Assembly: GCF_029846175.1 (NCBI RefSeq)
Contig: NZ_JARWAC010000009.1
Span: 424,713 to 488,712, forward strand
Origin: Sphaerisporangium sp. TRM90804
Lineage (GTDB): Bacteria > Actinomycetota > Actinomycetes > Streptosporangiales > Streptosporangiaceae
DNA length: 64,000 nucleotides
Direction of reading: 5' to 3'
Position 1 is the stretch's first letter; each line of letters starts with the position of its first letter. The notes under the pieces are model-generated. The model did no database searches and had not been told where the DNA came from. It saw only the letters and a list, made by a program, of their open reading frames with translations. This document shows, piece after piece, positions 26,428-34,434 of the stretch. The position numbers were made by a program, and so were the translations under genes.

Positions 26428-28359
26428 TCACTCCTGGGGGGCCTCCGGCGCGCCGGTCAGGGGGCGCAGGCGGTTGAGGCGCAGGGCGAGCTGGATCTCC
26501 AGCGCCCGCTCGGGCGACTGCCATCCCTCGCCCAGCAGGCGGCCCACGCGGTCCAGCCGCTGGGTCACGGTGTTGACGTGGATGTGCAGGCGCTCGGCGG
26601 TCTTGGAAAGGCTGGAGCCGGTGCCGAAGTAGGTCTCCAGCGTCTGCACCAGGGCTGTGCCCCGGCGCTGGTCGTAGGTGAGCACGGGCCCGATCGCCGA
26701 GCCGAGGAAGCCTCCGACGTCGCGGTCGCGGCCGATCAGCAGGCCGACGAAGCCCAGCTCGGCGGAGCCGGCCCCCTCCCCCGTGCGGCCGAGGGCCAGC
26801 AGCGCCTCGGCGCAGCGCCGGGCCTCGCGGTAGGCGTCCGCCACCGCGGCGGGGCCGCGCACCGGGCCGGCCGCGCCGGCGGTGACCGGCGTCCCGAGCG
26901 CGCCGCCCAGCTCCCTGGCCACCCGCTGCGCGGCGGCGCCCGGGTCGGTGCCCGGCAGCAGCAGGATCGTCTCCTCGCCGCGCGCCGCCATCAGGCCGTG
27001 CCGGGAGGCGGCGTCGGAGGACGCCCAGAACGCCGTGCGCTGGCGGGGGGCCGGCTCGCCCGCCCCGTGCCGGGCGACGACGAGGGTGTGCGGGGCGTCG
27101 AGGTCGACGCCGAGCAGCCGGGCCCTGCCGTAGAGGCCGTCCGGGTGCACGACCCTGCCGGTGAGCAGGTCGTCCAGCAGCTCGCCGCGCACCCGGCCCT
27201 CGGCGGCCGCGGCGGTGCGCCGGAACAGCAGCAGCAGCGCGGTCACCAGGGCGGCCCGCTCCAGGATGCGCTGGTCGGTGATCACGACCTCGTTCGGGGC
27301 GCGCAGCACGAGCGTGCCCAGGATCTCGGTGCCGGAGGCCACCGAGGTCACCCACATGTCGCCGCGCTGGACGCTGCGCCCGATGCCGCGGGAGGCGGCG
27401 GCCGCGTCGGCCACCTCGGCCTCGTCCAGGTCGCCGACCGAGCCCACGGCGGCCAGCCGGCGCCCGTCGGCGTCCAGCACGATGAGCGCGCCGCCCAGGA
27501 TGTCGGTGACGACCGCCGCGACGTCCTCGACGCCCCCGCCCCGGACGACCAGGCCGGTCATGCGGTCGTGGGCCTGCGCGGCGCGTTCCACCGCCGCGCT
27601 GCGCGCCTGGATGAGCTGGTTGGCCGCGCTCAGCTCGCCGAGCGCGGTGCGCGTCTCCTCCAGCAGGCGGGCGTTGTCCAGGGCGACGGCGGCGTGCGCG
27701 GCCAGCGAGGCGAGCAGCGTCACCTCCTCCTGGGCGAAGGGGCGGGCGCTGCGGTTGGCCGCGAACAGCACGCCGATGATCTGGGCGCCCAGCCGCATCG
27801 GCACGCCGAGGATGGCGACCAGCGCCTCCTCCTTGACCGCCATGTCGATGTGGGCGCGGTGCCGGAAGCGCTCGTCGGCGAAGTAGTCGGGGCTGGCGTA
27901 CGGCGTGCCGGTCTGGGCGACCAGGCCGCCGAGCCCGGCGCCCATGGGCAGCCGCAGGGCGCGGAAGGCGCCCGACACCGAGCCGTCGGTCACCCGCATG
28001 TAGGTGTCGCCGTGTTCGGGGTCGTGCAGCGTCATGTAGGAGATGTCGGCGTGCAGCAGCCGGCGGGCGCGGCGCACGATGGCCTCCAGCACCGCGCCGA
28101 CGTCGCGCAGCCCGGCCAGGTCGCCCGCGGTCTCGAACAGCGCCGACAGCTCGGCCTCCCTGCGGGCCCGGTGTTCGAGCAGGGCCCGCACGCGAAGCGC
28201 GGCCAGCTTGGCGCGGTCGAGCTCGGCAAGGATCTCCGGCGCGGCGCCCGCGGCGCGCGCCTCGACCAGGGGGGCCTCGAACTCGACCGGCGGCGCCTCC
28301 CTGGCGAGCAGGTCGAGAAAGACGGTGCAGGTCATGGGGTTTATTGTCCCCTTGAACAT
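26428..28359 (-). CDS. GAF-domain PucR/CdaR-type transcriptional regulator
   Basis: 643 residues. The ATG at 28359 follows GGAGGAACC closely. A GAF domain spans about residues 70-215 (ADISYMTLHD, LGVPMRLGAQIIGVLFAANR), then a second ligand-sensing-like region (LIVLDADGRRLAAVG) and, at the C-terminus, the PucR helix-turn-helix (LSKTAERLHIHVNTVTQRL). PucR-type proteins respond to a metabolite and switch nearby catabolic genes. It is the last gene, on the same strand, of the run that codes the Liv transporter and 3-hydroxybutyrate dehydrogenase, ending 29 bp after the latter, so it probably senses the substrate of that system. Confidence 0.88.
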   Translation of the reverse strand: MFKGTINPMTCTVFLDLLAREAPPVEFEAPLVEARAAGAAPEILAELDRAKLAALRVRALLEHRARREAELSALFETAGDLAGLRDVGAVLEAIVRRARRLLHADISYMTLHDPEHGDTYMRVTDGSVSGAFRALRLPMGAGLGGLVAQTGTPYASPDYFADERFRHRAHIDMAVKEEALVAILGVPMRLGAQIIGVLFAANRSARPFAQEEVTLLASLAAHAAVALDNARLLEETRTALGELSAANQLIQARSAAVERAAQAHDRMTGLVVRGGGVEDVAAVVTDILGGALIVLDADGRRLAAVGSVGDLDEAEVADAAAASRGIGRSVQRGDMWVTSVASGTEILGTLVLRAPNEVVITDQRILERAALVTALLLLFRRTAAAAEGRVRGELLDDLLTGRVVHPDGLYGRARLLGVDLDAPHTLVVARHGAGEPAPRQRTAFWASSDAASRHGLMAARGEETILLLPGTDPGAAAQRVARELGGALGTPVTAGAAGPVRGPAAVADAYREARRCAEALLALGRTGEGAGSAELGFVGLLIGRDRDVGGFLGSAIGPVLTYDQRRGTALVQTLETYFGTGSSLSKTAERLHIHVNTVTQRLDRVGRLLGEGWQSPERALEIQLALRLNRLRPLTGAPEAPQE

Positions 28360-28388
28360 GGTTCCTCCCCCCGATGGCGTCCCCCGGT

Positions 28389-29174
28389 CTAATGCGCGGT
28401 CCAGCCTCCGTCGATGGTCAGCGACGATCCGGTGATCATCGAGGCGTGCGGTGAGCAGAGGAAGGCCACCGCCTCGGCGACCTCCGCGGGCTCGATGAGG
28501 CGTCGGATGGCGGCCGGGGCCAGCATGATCTGCTCGACCACCTCGTCGGGCTCCAGGTCGTGGACGCGGGCCTGGTCGGCGATCTGCCGCTCCACCAGCG
28601 GCGTGCGCACGTAGGCGGGGTTGACGCAGTTGGAGGTCACGCCGTACGGCGCGCCCTCCAGCGCGACCACCTTGGAGAACCCCTCCAGGGCGTGCTTGGC
28701 GGTCACGTAGGCGACCTTGTACGGCGAGGCGCGCAGCCCGTGCACCGAGGAGATGTTGACCACCCGCCCCCAGCGGCGCTCGTACATGCCGGGCAGCGTC
28801 GCGCGGGCCAGCCGGAACGGCGCCTCCACCATGATCCTCATGATCGAGGAGAAGGTCTCGGGCGGGAACTCGGTGATCGGCGCGACGTGCTGGAACCCGG
28901 CGTTGTTGACGAGGATGTCCACCCCCTCGACCGCAAGCGCGTCCACCGCCGCCATGTCGGTCAGGTCGGCGGCGAGCGCCGACCCGCCGATCTCCTCGGC
29001 GGCCTCGCGCGCCAGGTCCTCCCGGACGTCCAGGACGACGACCCGCGCGCCGGCGCCGGCGAGCCGCCGCGCGCAGGCCCGGCCGATGCCGCCGGCCCCG
29101 CCGGTCACCAGGGCACGCCGGCCGGTGAGGTCCAGCCCGGCCGCCGTGCCGGCGGTCACGCTCGTTGAAACCAC
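28389..29174 (-). CDS. bdhA: 3-hydroxybutyrate dehydrogenase (SDR family)
   Basis: 261 residues; GTG at 29174, 8 bp after AGGAG. The SDR cofactor motif TGGAGGIG, the NNAG motif, a catalytic Ser in NISSVHGL and the YVTAKH motif (Tyr and Lys) are all present, so an NAD-dependent alcohol dehydrogenase is certain at family level. The segment VHGLRASPYKVAYVTAKHAL and the C-terminal ITGSSLTIDGGWTAH are typical of D-3-hydroxybutyrate dehydrogenases, which oxidise D-3-hydroxybutyrate to acetoacetate in the cytoplasm. It sits between a Liv permease and a PucR-type regulator, with a secreted esterase at the far end of the transporter genes. Another hydroxyacid substrate is possible. Confidence 0.82.
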   Translation of the reverse strand: MVSTSVTAGTAAGLDLTGRRALVTGGAGGIGRACARRLAGAGARVVVLDVREDLAREAAEEIGGSALAADLTDMAAVDALAVEGVDILVNNAGFQHVAPITEFPPETFSSIMRIMVEAPFRLARATLPGMYERRWGRVVNISSVHGLRASPYKVAYVTAKHALEGFSKVVALEGAPYGVTSNCVNPAYVRTPLVERQIADQARVHDLEPDEVVEQIMLAPAAIRRLIEPAEVAEAVAFLCSPHASMITGSSLTIDGGWTAH

Positions 29175-29227
29175 AGCAGTTGCTCCTAGGGATGCGCGGA
29201 TGCGGCGGGGCGGGATCGCGGCCGGGC

Positions 29228-30241
29228 CTACACCGGCGATCCGACCCCTTCGGGCCGGGCGGGCGTCCCGTCGGACGCGTCCCCCTGGCCGGGGTCGGGG
29301 CGGCGGCCCGTGCGGGCGTGGACCAGGTCGCGGGCCGTGCCCCAGATGCCCCGGCGGAACACCAGCACGACGAGCACGAAGATCGTGCCGGTGACGATGC
29401 CGATGCCGTCGAATCCGGAGGTCACCAGGTAGTCGTTGAGCGCGACGACGAGGCCGGCGCCGATGACGCCGCCCCACAGCGTCCCGATGCCGCCGAGCAC
29501 GACCATCATCACGACCTGGCCGGAGGTGGTCCAGTACACGCTCTCCAGCGAGGCGAAGCCGTGGCCGAGGGCGAAGAGCCCGCCGGCCAGGCCCGACAGC
29601 CCGGCCGACAGCACGAAGGCGAGCAGCTTGTAGCGCTGCACCGGGTAGCCGAGGGCCTGCGCCCGCGCGGGGTTGTCCCTGATCGACATCAGCACCCGGC
29701 CGAACGGCGAGCGGACCACGCGCCACACGGCGAGGAACCCGGCGAGGATCAGCGGCAGGCCGGCGTAGTAGAAGACGAAGGAGTCCGACAGGTCCAGGCC
29801 GAACAGCTCGCGGGGCACGCCCTGCAGGCCGTTCTCGCCGCCGGTCACGTCGCGCCACTGGTTGACGACGAAGTAGACCATCTGCGCGAAGGCCAGCGTC
29901 ACCATCGCGAAGTAGATGCCGCGCAGGCGCACCGACAGGTAGCCGATGGGCACCGAGAGCAGGGCGGCGGCCAGCGCGCCGCCGGCCACCGCGACCGGGA
30001 ACGGCAGCCCGGCGCGCAGCGCGATGAGGCCGGAGACGTACGTCGCCGTGCCCCAGAACGCGGCGTGGCCGAAGGACAGCAGGCCGGTGAACCCCAGCAG
30101 CAGGTCCAGCGCGGCGGCGAACAGCGCCCAGCAGGCGATGTCGAGCGCCACGGGCGGGTAGATCATCCAGGGCAGCGCCAGGGCGAGGAAGAGCCCGGCG
30201 GCGAGCAGCGGCGGCCTCGCGGCCAGCCGGGAAAGGATCAC
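29228..30241 (-). CDS. livM: Branched-chain-type ABC transporter permease LivM
   Basis: 337 residues, about nine membrane helices, with the LivM hallmark GFTGLLSFGHAAFWG near residue 55 and GGIGTLWGGVIGAGLV toward the end. The GTG start at 30241 overlaps the LivH stop as GTGA, so the two permease halves are translationally coupled. A hydrophilic 30-residue tail (GRRPDPGQGD) ends the protein. Liv-type systems carry branched-chain amino acids, but also many hydroxy- and aromatic acids; the neighbouring dehydrogenase suggests hydroxybutyrate-type cargo here. Confidence 0.92.
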   Translation of the reverse strand: MILSRLAARPPLLAAGLFLALALPWMIYPPVALDIACWALFAAALDLLLGFTGLLSFGHAAFWGTATYVSGLIALRAGLPFPVAVAGGALAAALLSVPIGYLSVRLRGIYFAMVTLAFAQMVYFVVNQWRDVTGGENGLQGVPRELFGLDLSDSFVFYYAGLPLILAGFLAVWRVVRSPFGRVLMSIRDNPARAQALGYPVQRYKLLAFVLSAGLSGLAGGLFALGHGFASLESVYWTTSGQVVMMVVLGGIGTLWGGVIGAGLVVALNDYLVTSGFDGIGIVTGTIFVLVVLVFRRGIWGTARDLVHARTGRRPDPGQGDASDGTPARPEGVGSPV

Positions 30242-31101
30242 GACAACGCCTCCTCGCGTCCGAACAGGCCCGCCGGCCGCCACAGGAGAACGGCGGCCAT
30301 GAGGATGAACACCAGCGTCTGGGACAGGGCGGGGACGTACAGGTTTCCGAGCGCCGAGACCAGGCCGATGGCGAACCCGGCGGCCACCGAGCCGAAGATC
30401 GAGCCGAGGCCGCCGATCACGACGACCGCGAAGACCGTGATGATGAGGTCGCCGCCCATCAGCGGGTTGACCGCGCGCATCGGGGCGGCGAGCACCCCGG
30501 CCAGCCCGGCGAGCGCGATGCCGAACCCGAAGACCGGCGTCACCCACCGGCCGACGTCGATGCCCAGCGCCCGCGTCAGCTCGGGCCGCTCGGTCGCGGC
30601 CCGGACGATCATGCCGACCCGGGTGCGGGTGAGCACCAGCCACACCAGCAGGCACAGGGTGACCGAGACGGCCAGCACGAACACCTGGTAGGCCGGGTAG
30701 GTGAACAGGCCGAGGTCGACCGTGCCCGCAAGCAGGTCCGGCCGGGGGTACGGCTGGGACTGCACGCCGTACTCCCGCTTGACCAGGTCCTGGAGGATCA
30801 GCGCCAGGCCGAAGGTGAACAGGAAGTTGTACAGCGGGTCCAGCGGCGCGAGCCTGCGGATGAACAGCCGCTGCAGGACGGTGCCGGCCAGGCCGAGCGC
30901 GACGGGGACCGCGACCAGCGCGATCCAGAAGTTCACGCCGAAGGAGTCGAGCAGTACGTACGACCCGAACGCGCCCAGCATGTAGAAGGCGCCGTGGGCG
31001 AAGTTGACGACGCCCAGCATGCCGAAGATCACGGCCAGGCCGAGGGCGAGCAGGGCGTAGAAGGCGCCACCAACCAGGCCGTTGAACGCCTGTTGAAGCA
31101 C
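30238..31101 (-). CDS. livH: Branched-chain-type ABC transporter permease LivH
   Basis: 287 residues with about eight membrane helices. LivH signatures are visible: GLVGGAFYALLALGLAV at the N-terminus, GVVNFAHGAFYMLGAF, and IGGLGSIFGSVAAGF. The GTG at 31101 is preceded by GGAGGTCACC. It pairs with LivM, which it overlaps by 4 bp, to form the membrane channel. The binding protein gene lies 100 bp upstream. Confidence 0.93.
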   Translation of the reverse strand: MLQQAFNGLVGGAFYALLALGLAVIFGMLGVVNFAHGAFYMLGAFGSYVLLDSFGVNFWIALVAVPVALGLAGTVLQRLFIRRLAPLDPLYNFLFTFGLALILQDLVKREYGVQSQPYPRPDLLAGTVDLGLFTYPAYQVFVLAVSVTLCLLVWLVLTRTRVGMIVRAATERPELTRALGIDVGRWVTPVFGFGIALAGLAGVLAAPMRAVNPLMGGDLIITVFAVVVIGGLGSIFGSVAAGFAIGLVSALGNLYVPALSQTLVFILMAAVLLWRPAGLFGREEALS

Positions 31102-31201
31102 GGTGACCTCCAGAGAAGGGCGGGGACCGGGGCGGCGTCCCGTCGCGGGCGACGGGACGCCGGGGCGCGCCGGGCCCTCGCCGCGGCGCGCCCCCGCGGG
31201 C

Positions 31202-32446
31202 TCAGAGCTTGCAGGCGGGATCGGCGGGCTGGAAGGCCTCGTCGGCGGGGATGGTCTTGAGGATCTTCTCGTAGTCCCAGGGCTCGGTGACCTCGCTGGC
31301 GGGCTTGACCTGGGCCAGCGACACGTCGTGGAGCAGCAGGTGGTCCTGGGCGCGGATGGTGCCGTTCTTGGCGAACACGTCCTCGAACTCGTAGCCCTCC
31401 AGCTGCTTGACCACCGCGTCGGCGCCGTCGGTGCCGGCGCGCTGCACGGCCTCCAGGTACTGGGTGGCCGCCGAGTAGTTGGCGGCGTTGGGGAAGCTCG
31501 GCCGCTTGTTCACCTTGGCCTGGAACTTGTCGGCCCACGCGCGGTTCTCCGGCGTGGCGTTCCAGTACCAGGCGTCGGTGAACTTCGTGCCGGCCAGCGC
31601 GTCGGGGCCCAGGGAGTGGATGTCGGTGATGAACATCAGGCCGACCGCCAGGCCGATGCCCTTGTCGCGCAGCTTGTACTCGTTGTACTGCTTCACCAGG
31701 TTGACCAGGTCGCCGCCGGCCTGCATGGTGCCGATGACCTCGGGCTTGGGGCTCAGGCCGGGCGCCTTGAGCAGGAACGTGGAGAAGTTGTCGTTGGGGA
31801 ACGGCGCCGGGTCGCTCTGGACGACGGTGCCGCCCGCGCCGGTCACCGCGGCGGTGAAGTTCTTCTGCATGTCCTGCCCGAACGCGTAGTCGGGGTAGAC
31901 GATGTACCAGTTCTCGGCGCCGTCCTTGGTCACCGTGTCACCGGTGCCGTGCGCCAGCATGTAGGTGTTGTAGCCGTAGTGGAAGGTGTACTTGTTGCAC
32001 TGCGCGCCTTCCAGCTCGGTGGTGGCGGCGCCGATGTCCATGAAGATCTTCTTCTTCGCCTTGGCGATGCCCGCCACCGCGAGCGCGGCGGCCGAGGAGG
32101 GCACGTCCAGGATGATGTCGGCGCGCTGCCGGTCGTAGAGCTCCTGGGCCTTGGAGTTGGCGACCTCCGGCTTGTTCTGGTGGTCGGCCGAGAGGACCTC
32201 GATCTCCTTGACGACGGCCTTGTCCCCGTACTTGGCCTGGTAGTCGGCGACGGCCATCTTCACGGCCTCGACGCTGCTCTTGCCCGAAAGGTCGGCGTAG
32301 ATCGCCGACTGGTCGTTCAGGACGGCCAGGACGACCTTGCCGTCACTGATCTTGTCCCCGCTCCCCCCGGCGCCGGGCCCGCCCGCGCACCCGGCGATCG
32401 TGGCCACCGCGACGGCCACCGCGGCCGATCGGCCCACAGCTTTCAT
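31202..32446 (-). CDS. livK: Liv-type substrate-binding lipoprotein
   Basis: 414 residues. The lipobox is TIAGC within the first 21 residues, followed by a Gly/Ser-rich linker and a type I periplasmic-binding fold (KVVLAVLNDQSAIYADLSG, then VDIILD-type core strands). The protein is longer than classical LivK and resembles the hydroxy- or aromatic-acid-binding branch of the family. AGGAGAAGTAC precedes the ATG. It delivers substrate to LivHM from outside the membrane. The ligand is inferred only from neighbours (3-hydroxybutyrate dehydrogenase, secreted esterase). Confidence 0.88.
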   Translation of the reverse strand: MKAVGRSAAVAVAVATIAGCAGGPGAGGSGDKISDGKVVLAVLNDQSAIYADLSGKSSVEAVKMAVADYQAKYGDKAVVKEIEVLSADHQNKPEVANSKAQELYDRQRADIILDVPSSAAALAVAGIAKAKKKIFMDIGAATTELEGAQCNKYTFHYGYNTYMLAHGTGDTVTKDGAENWYIVYPDYAFGQDMQKNFTAAVTGAGGTVVQSDPAPFPNDNFSTFLLKAPGLSPKPEVIGTMQAGGDLVNLVKQYNEYKLRDKGIGLAVGLMFITDIHSLGPDALAGTKFTDAWYWNATPENRAWADKFQAKVNKRPSFPNAANYSAATQYLEAVQRAGTDGADAVVKQLEGYEFEDVFAKNGTIRAQDHLLLHDVSLAQVKPASEVTEPWDYEKILKTIPADEAFQPADPACKL

Positions 32447-32517
32447 GTACTTCTCCTGTCAGTTCTACCGGTGCGCCGGGTCGGGGCCCGGCGGGAGGCA
32501 TCGGCTTTGGGGGTGGG

Positions 32518-33234
32518 TCAGATCCCGAGGTATTCGAGCAACTCGTGCCGCCGGGCGCGCATCTCGTCGTTGCCGAGCGACTCCACGACGCGTCCCTCGG
32601 CCAGCAGGTAGTGCCGGTCGGCCACGGTGGAGGCGAAGTGCACGTTCTGCTCGATCAGCAGCACGGTGCCGCCCTGCCGCCTGACCTCGCGCAGGATGTC
32701 GCCGATCTGCTGGACGATCAACGGCGAGAGCCCCTCGGTGGGCTCGTCGCACAGCAGCAGCCGCGCGCCCATCCGCAGCACCCGGGCCAGGGCCAGCATC
32801 TGCTGCTCGCCGCCCGACAGCTTGGTGCCGGGGAAGGACCGCCGCTCCCGCAGCCGGGGGAAGGTCTCGTACACCCGTGCCAGCGGCCAGGGGGCGGGGC
32901 CGACGGCGGGCGGCAGCGTCAGGTTCTCCTCGACGGTCAGCGTGGAGTAGACGCCGCGGTCGTCGGGCACGTACCCGAGGCCCTGCCGCGCCCGGCGGTG
33001 GGCGGGCAGTCTCGTGATGTCGGCGCCCAGGAATCCCACGCTCCCCGACCAGCGCTCCTGCAGGCCCATCAGGCAGCGCAGCAGCGTCGTCTTGCCGGCG
33101 CCGTTGCGGCCGACCAGCGTGACGATCTCGCCCTCCCCCACCTGGAGCGACACCTCCCGCAGCACCTGGGCCTCGCCGTACCAGGCCGACAGGCCCTCGA
33201 CGGACAGGATGGGCGTGCCGTCAGTCCTCGGCAT
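32518..33234 (-). CDS. livF: ABC transporter ATPase LivF
   Basis: 238 residues with Walker A GRNGAGKTT, the ABC signature LSGGEQQML, Walker B RLLLCDEPTEGLSP and the switch His in LLIEQNVHF. The short form and ending match LivF. It overlaps livG by 14 bp and is followed by the binding protein gene 71 bp downstream. Confidence 0.95.
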   Translation of the reverse strand: MPRTDGTPILSVEGLSAWYGEAQVLREVSLQVGEGEIVTLVGRNGAGKTTLLRCLMGLQERWSGSVGFLGADITRLPAHRRARQGLGYVPDDRGVYSTLTVEENLTLPPAVGPAPWPLARVYETFPRLRERRSFPGTKLSGGEQQMLALARVLRMGARLLLCDEPTEGLSPLIVQQIGDILREVRRQGGTVLLIEQNVHFASTVADRHYLLAEGRVVESLGNDEMRARRHELLEYLGI

Positions 33235-33979
33235 GGGCGTCTCCCAGGTAGGCGCTGATGACGCGTGGGTCGTGGCGGATCTCGGCGTACGCCCCCTCGA
33301 CGAGGACCCGGCCGCTCTGCAGCACCGTCACCCGGTCGGCCAGGCTGGAGACGACGCTCATGTTGTGCTCGACCATCACGACCGTGCGGCCGGCGCGGAC
33401 CTTTCTGACCAGCTCCACCGTGCGTTCGACGTCCTCGACGCCCATGCCCGCCGTGGGCTCGTCCAGCAGCAGCACGCGCGGGTCGAGCGCCAGGGCCAGG
33501 GCCAGCTCCAGGGCGCGCTTGTGGCCGTAGGCCAGCGTGCCCGCGGGGGTGCCGGCGTGGGCGGTGAGCCCGACCTGGCCGAGCAGCTCCATCGCCCGGT
33601 CGCGGAAGCGGTCGAGCAGCCGGTCGGACCGCCAGAACTTCCAGGTGATCCCGGTCGCCCCGGCCAGCGCCAGCTCCACGTGCTCACGCGGCGTCATCTG
33701 GGGGAACAGGCTGGTGATCTGGAAGGACCGGGCGATCCCCATGCGGGCGACCTGCTCGGGGCGTCTGCCGGTGATGTCGTGCCCGCTCACGGTGATGCGG
33801 CCCGCGCTGGGCGAGAGGAACCCGGTCAGCAGGTTGAACAGCGTGGTCTTGCCCGCGCCGTTCGGGCCGACCAGGGCGTGGACGCTGCCCTCGGCGACGT
33901 CCAGGTCGACGCCGTCGACGGCGCGGAAGCCGCGGAACTCCTTGGCCAGGCCCCGCGCGCTCAGGACGGCGTCGGCCAT
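33221..33979 (-). CDS. livG: ABC transporter ATPase LivG
   Basis: 252 residues with Walker A GPNGAGKTT, Walker B RVLLLDEPTAGM and the switch His in VMVEHNMSVV; the LALALDPRV region stands where LivG carries its signature-side helix, and the usual LSGGQ is replaced by LAYGHKR, the normal LivG variant. The ATG at 33979 follows GAGGAGG. It is the first gene of the seven-gene minus-strand run livG-livF-livK-livH-livM-bdhA-pucR, transcribed away from the secreted esterase. Confidence 0.94.
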   Translation of the reverse strand: MADAVLSARGLAKEFRGFRAVDGVDLDVAEGSVHALVGPNGAGKTTLFNLLTGFLSPSAGRITVSGHDITGRRPEQVARMGIARSFQITSLFPQMTPREHVELALAGATGITWKFWRSDRLLDRFRDRAMELLGQVGLTAHAGTPAGTLAYGHKRALELALALALDPRVLLLDEPTAGMGVEDVERTVELVRKVRAGRTVVMVEHNMSVVSSLADRVTVLQSGRVLVEGAYAEIRHDPRVISAYLGDAHAED

Positions 33980-34148
33980 GCGGGCCTCCTCGTGTCGTCG
34001 GGTTCGTCGGATGGTTTCGCCGGCGTCACCCCGGTGTCACGGGCGAAGTCGTCGTGTCGCGGAACACTAGGCGAGCCCGGTGTGGTCTTCCATGTGGGCC
34101 GCCCCCATATTCCCGGGCGGATAGGCGGGTGCGTCCCACACCCGCCCC

Positions 34149-34178
34149 AGGTCAACGGCCTGCCACGCCGTTTGACCT
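34149..34178. promoter_or_regulatory. Imperfect inverted repeat, candidate operator
   Basis: AGGTCAACGGC (34149-34159) and GCCGTTTGACCT (34167-34178) form an inverted repeat with a single-base bulge around a 7-nt centre, within the divergent livG/esterase control region. A site for the PucR-type regulator is possible. Confidence 0.45.
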
Positions 34179-34186
34179 GCGATTGT

Positions 34187-34199
34187 GTGGGAGTCCCAC
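34187..34199. promoter_or_regulatory. Palindrome GTGGGA-G-TCCCAC
   Basis: A perfect 6-bp inverted repeat with a single central base, 9 bp after the previous repeat. It could be an operator half of the same control region. Confidence 0.4.
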
Positions 34200-34434
34200 G
34201 TACGTCACGGGACCGCCCCCACCTGGGTTCGGCGCGGGCCGGAAGGCGGGATCCGGGCCGTGGTGGGTGCGGGCTCCATGTCCGGAGCGGCGAATGTGGG
34301 TGGCGCGCACGTGGCCGAGCCCACACCGGGTGAGCAGCATTGCCGCAGTCGCCCCGCGCGGCCGCCGCGACGGCCGCCCGCTCCCCGGAGGCTCGGCGAC
34401 GCCCGTCTGCCCGTCTCGCCTGAGGAGGCCCCCC

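Larger units (their letters stand above)
33980..34434. promoter_or_regulatory. Divergent control region, livG / secreted esterase
   Basis: 455 bp between divergent genes, holding at least two inverted repeats described separately (34149-34178 and 34187-34199). An AGGAGG Shine-Dalgarno precedes the esterase ATG by 6 bp. No gene is seen. Confidence 0.6.
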
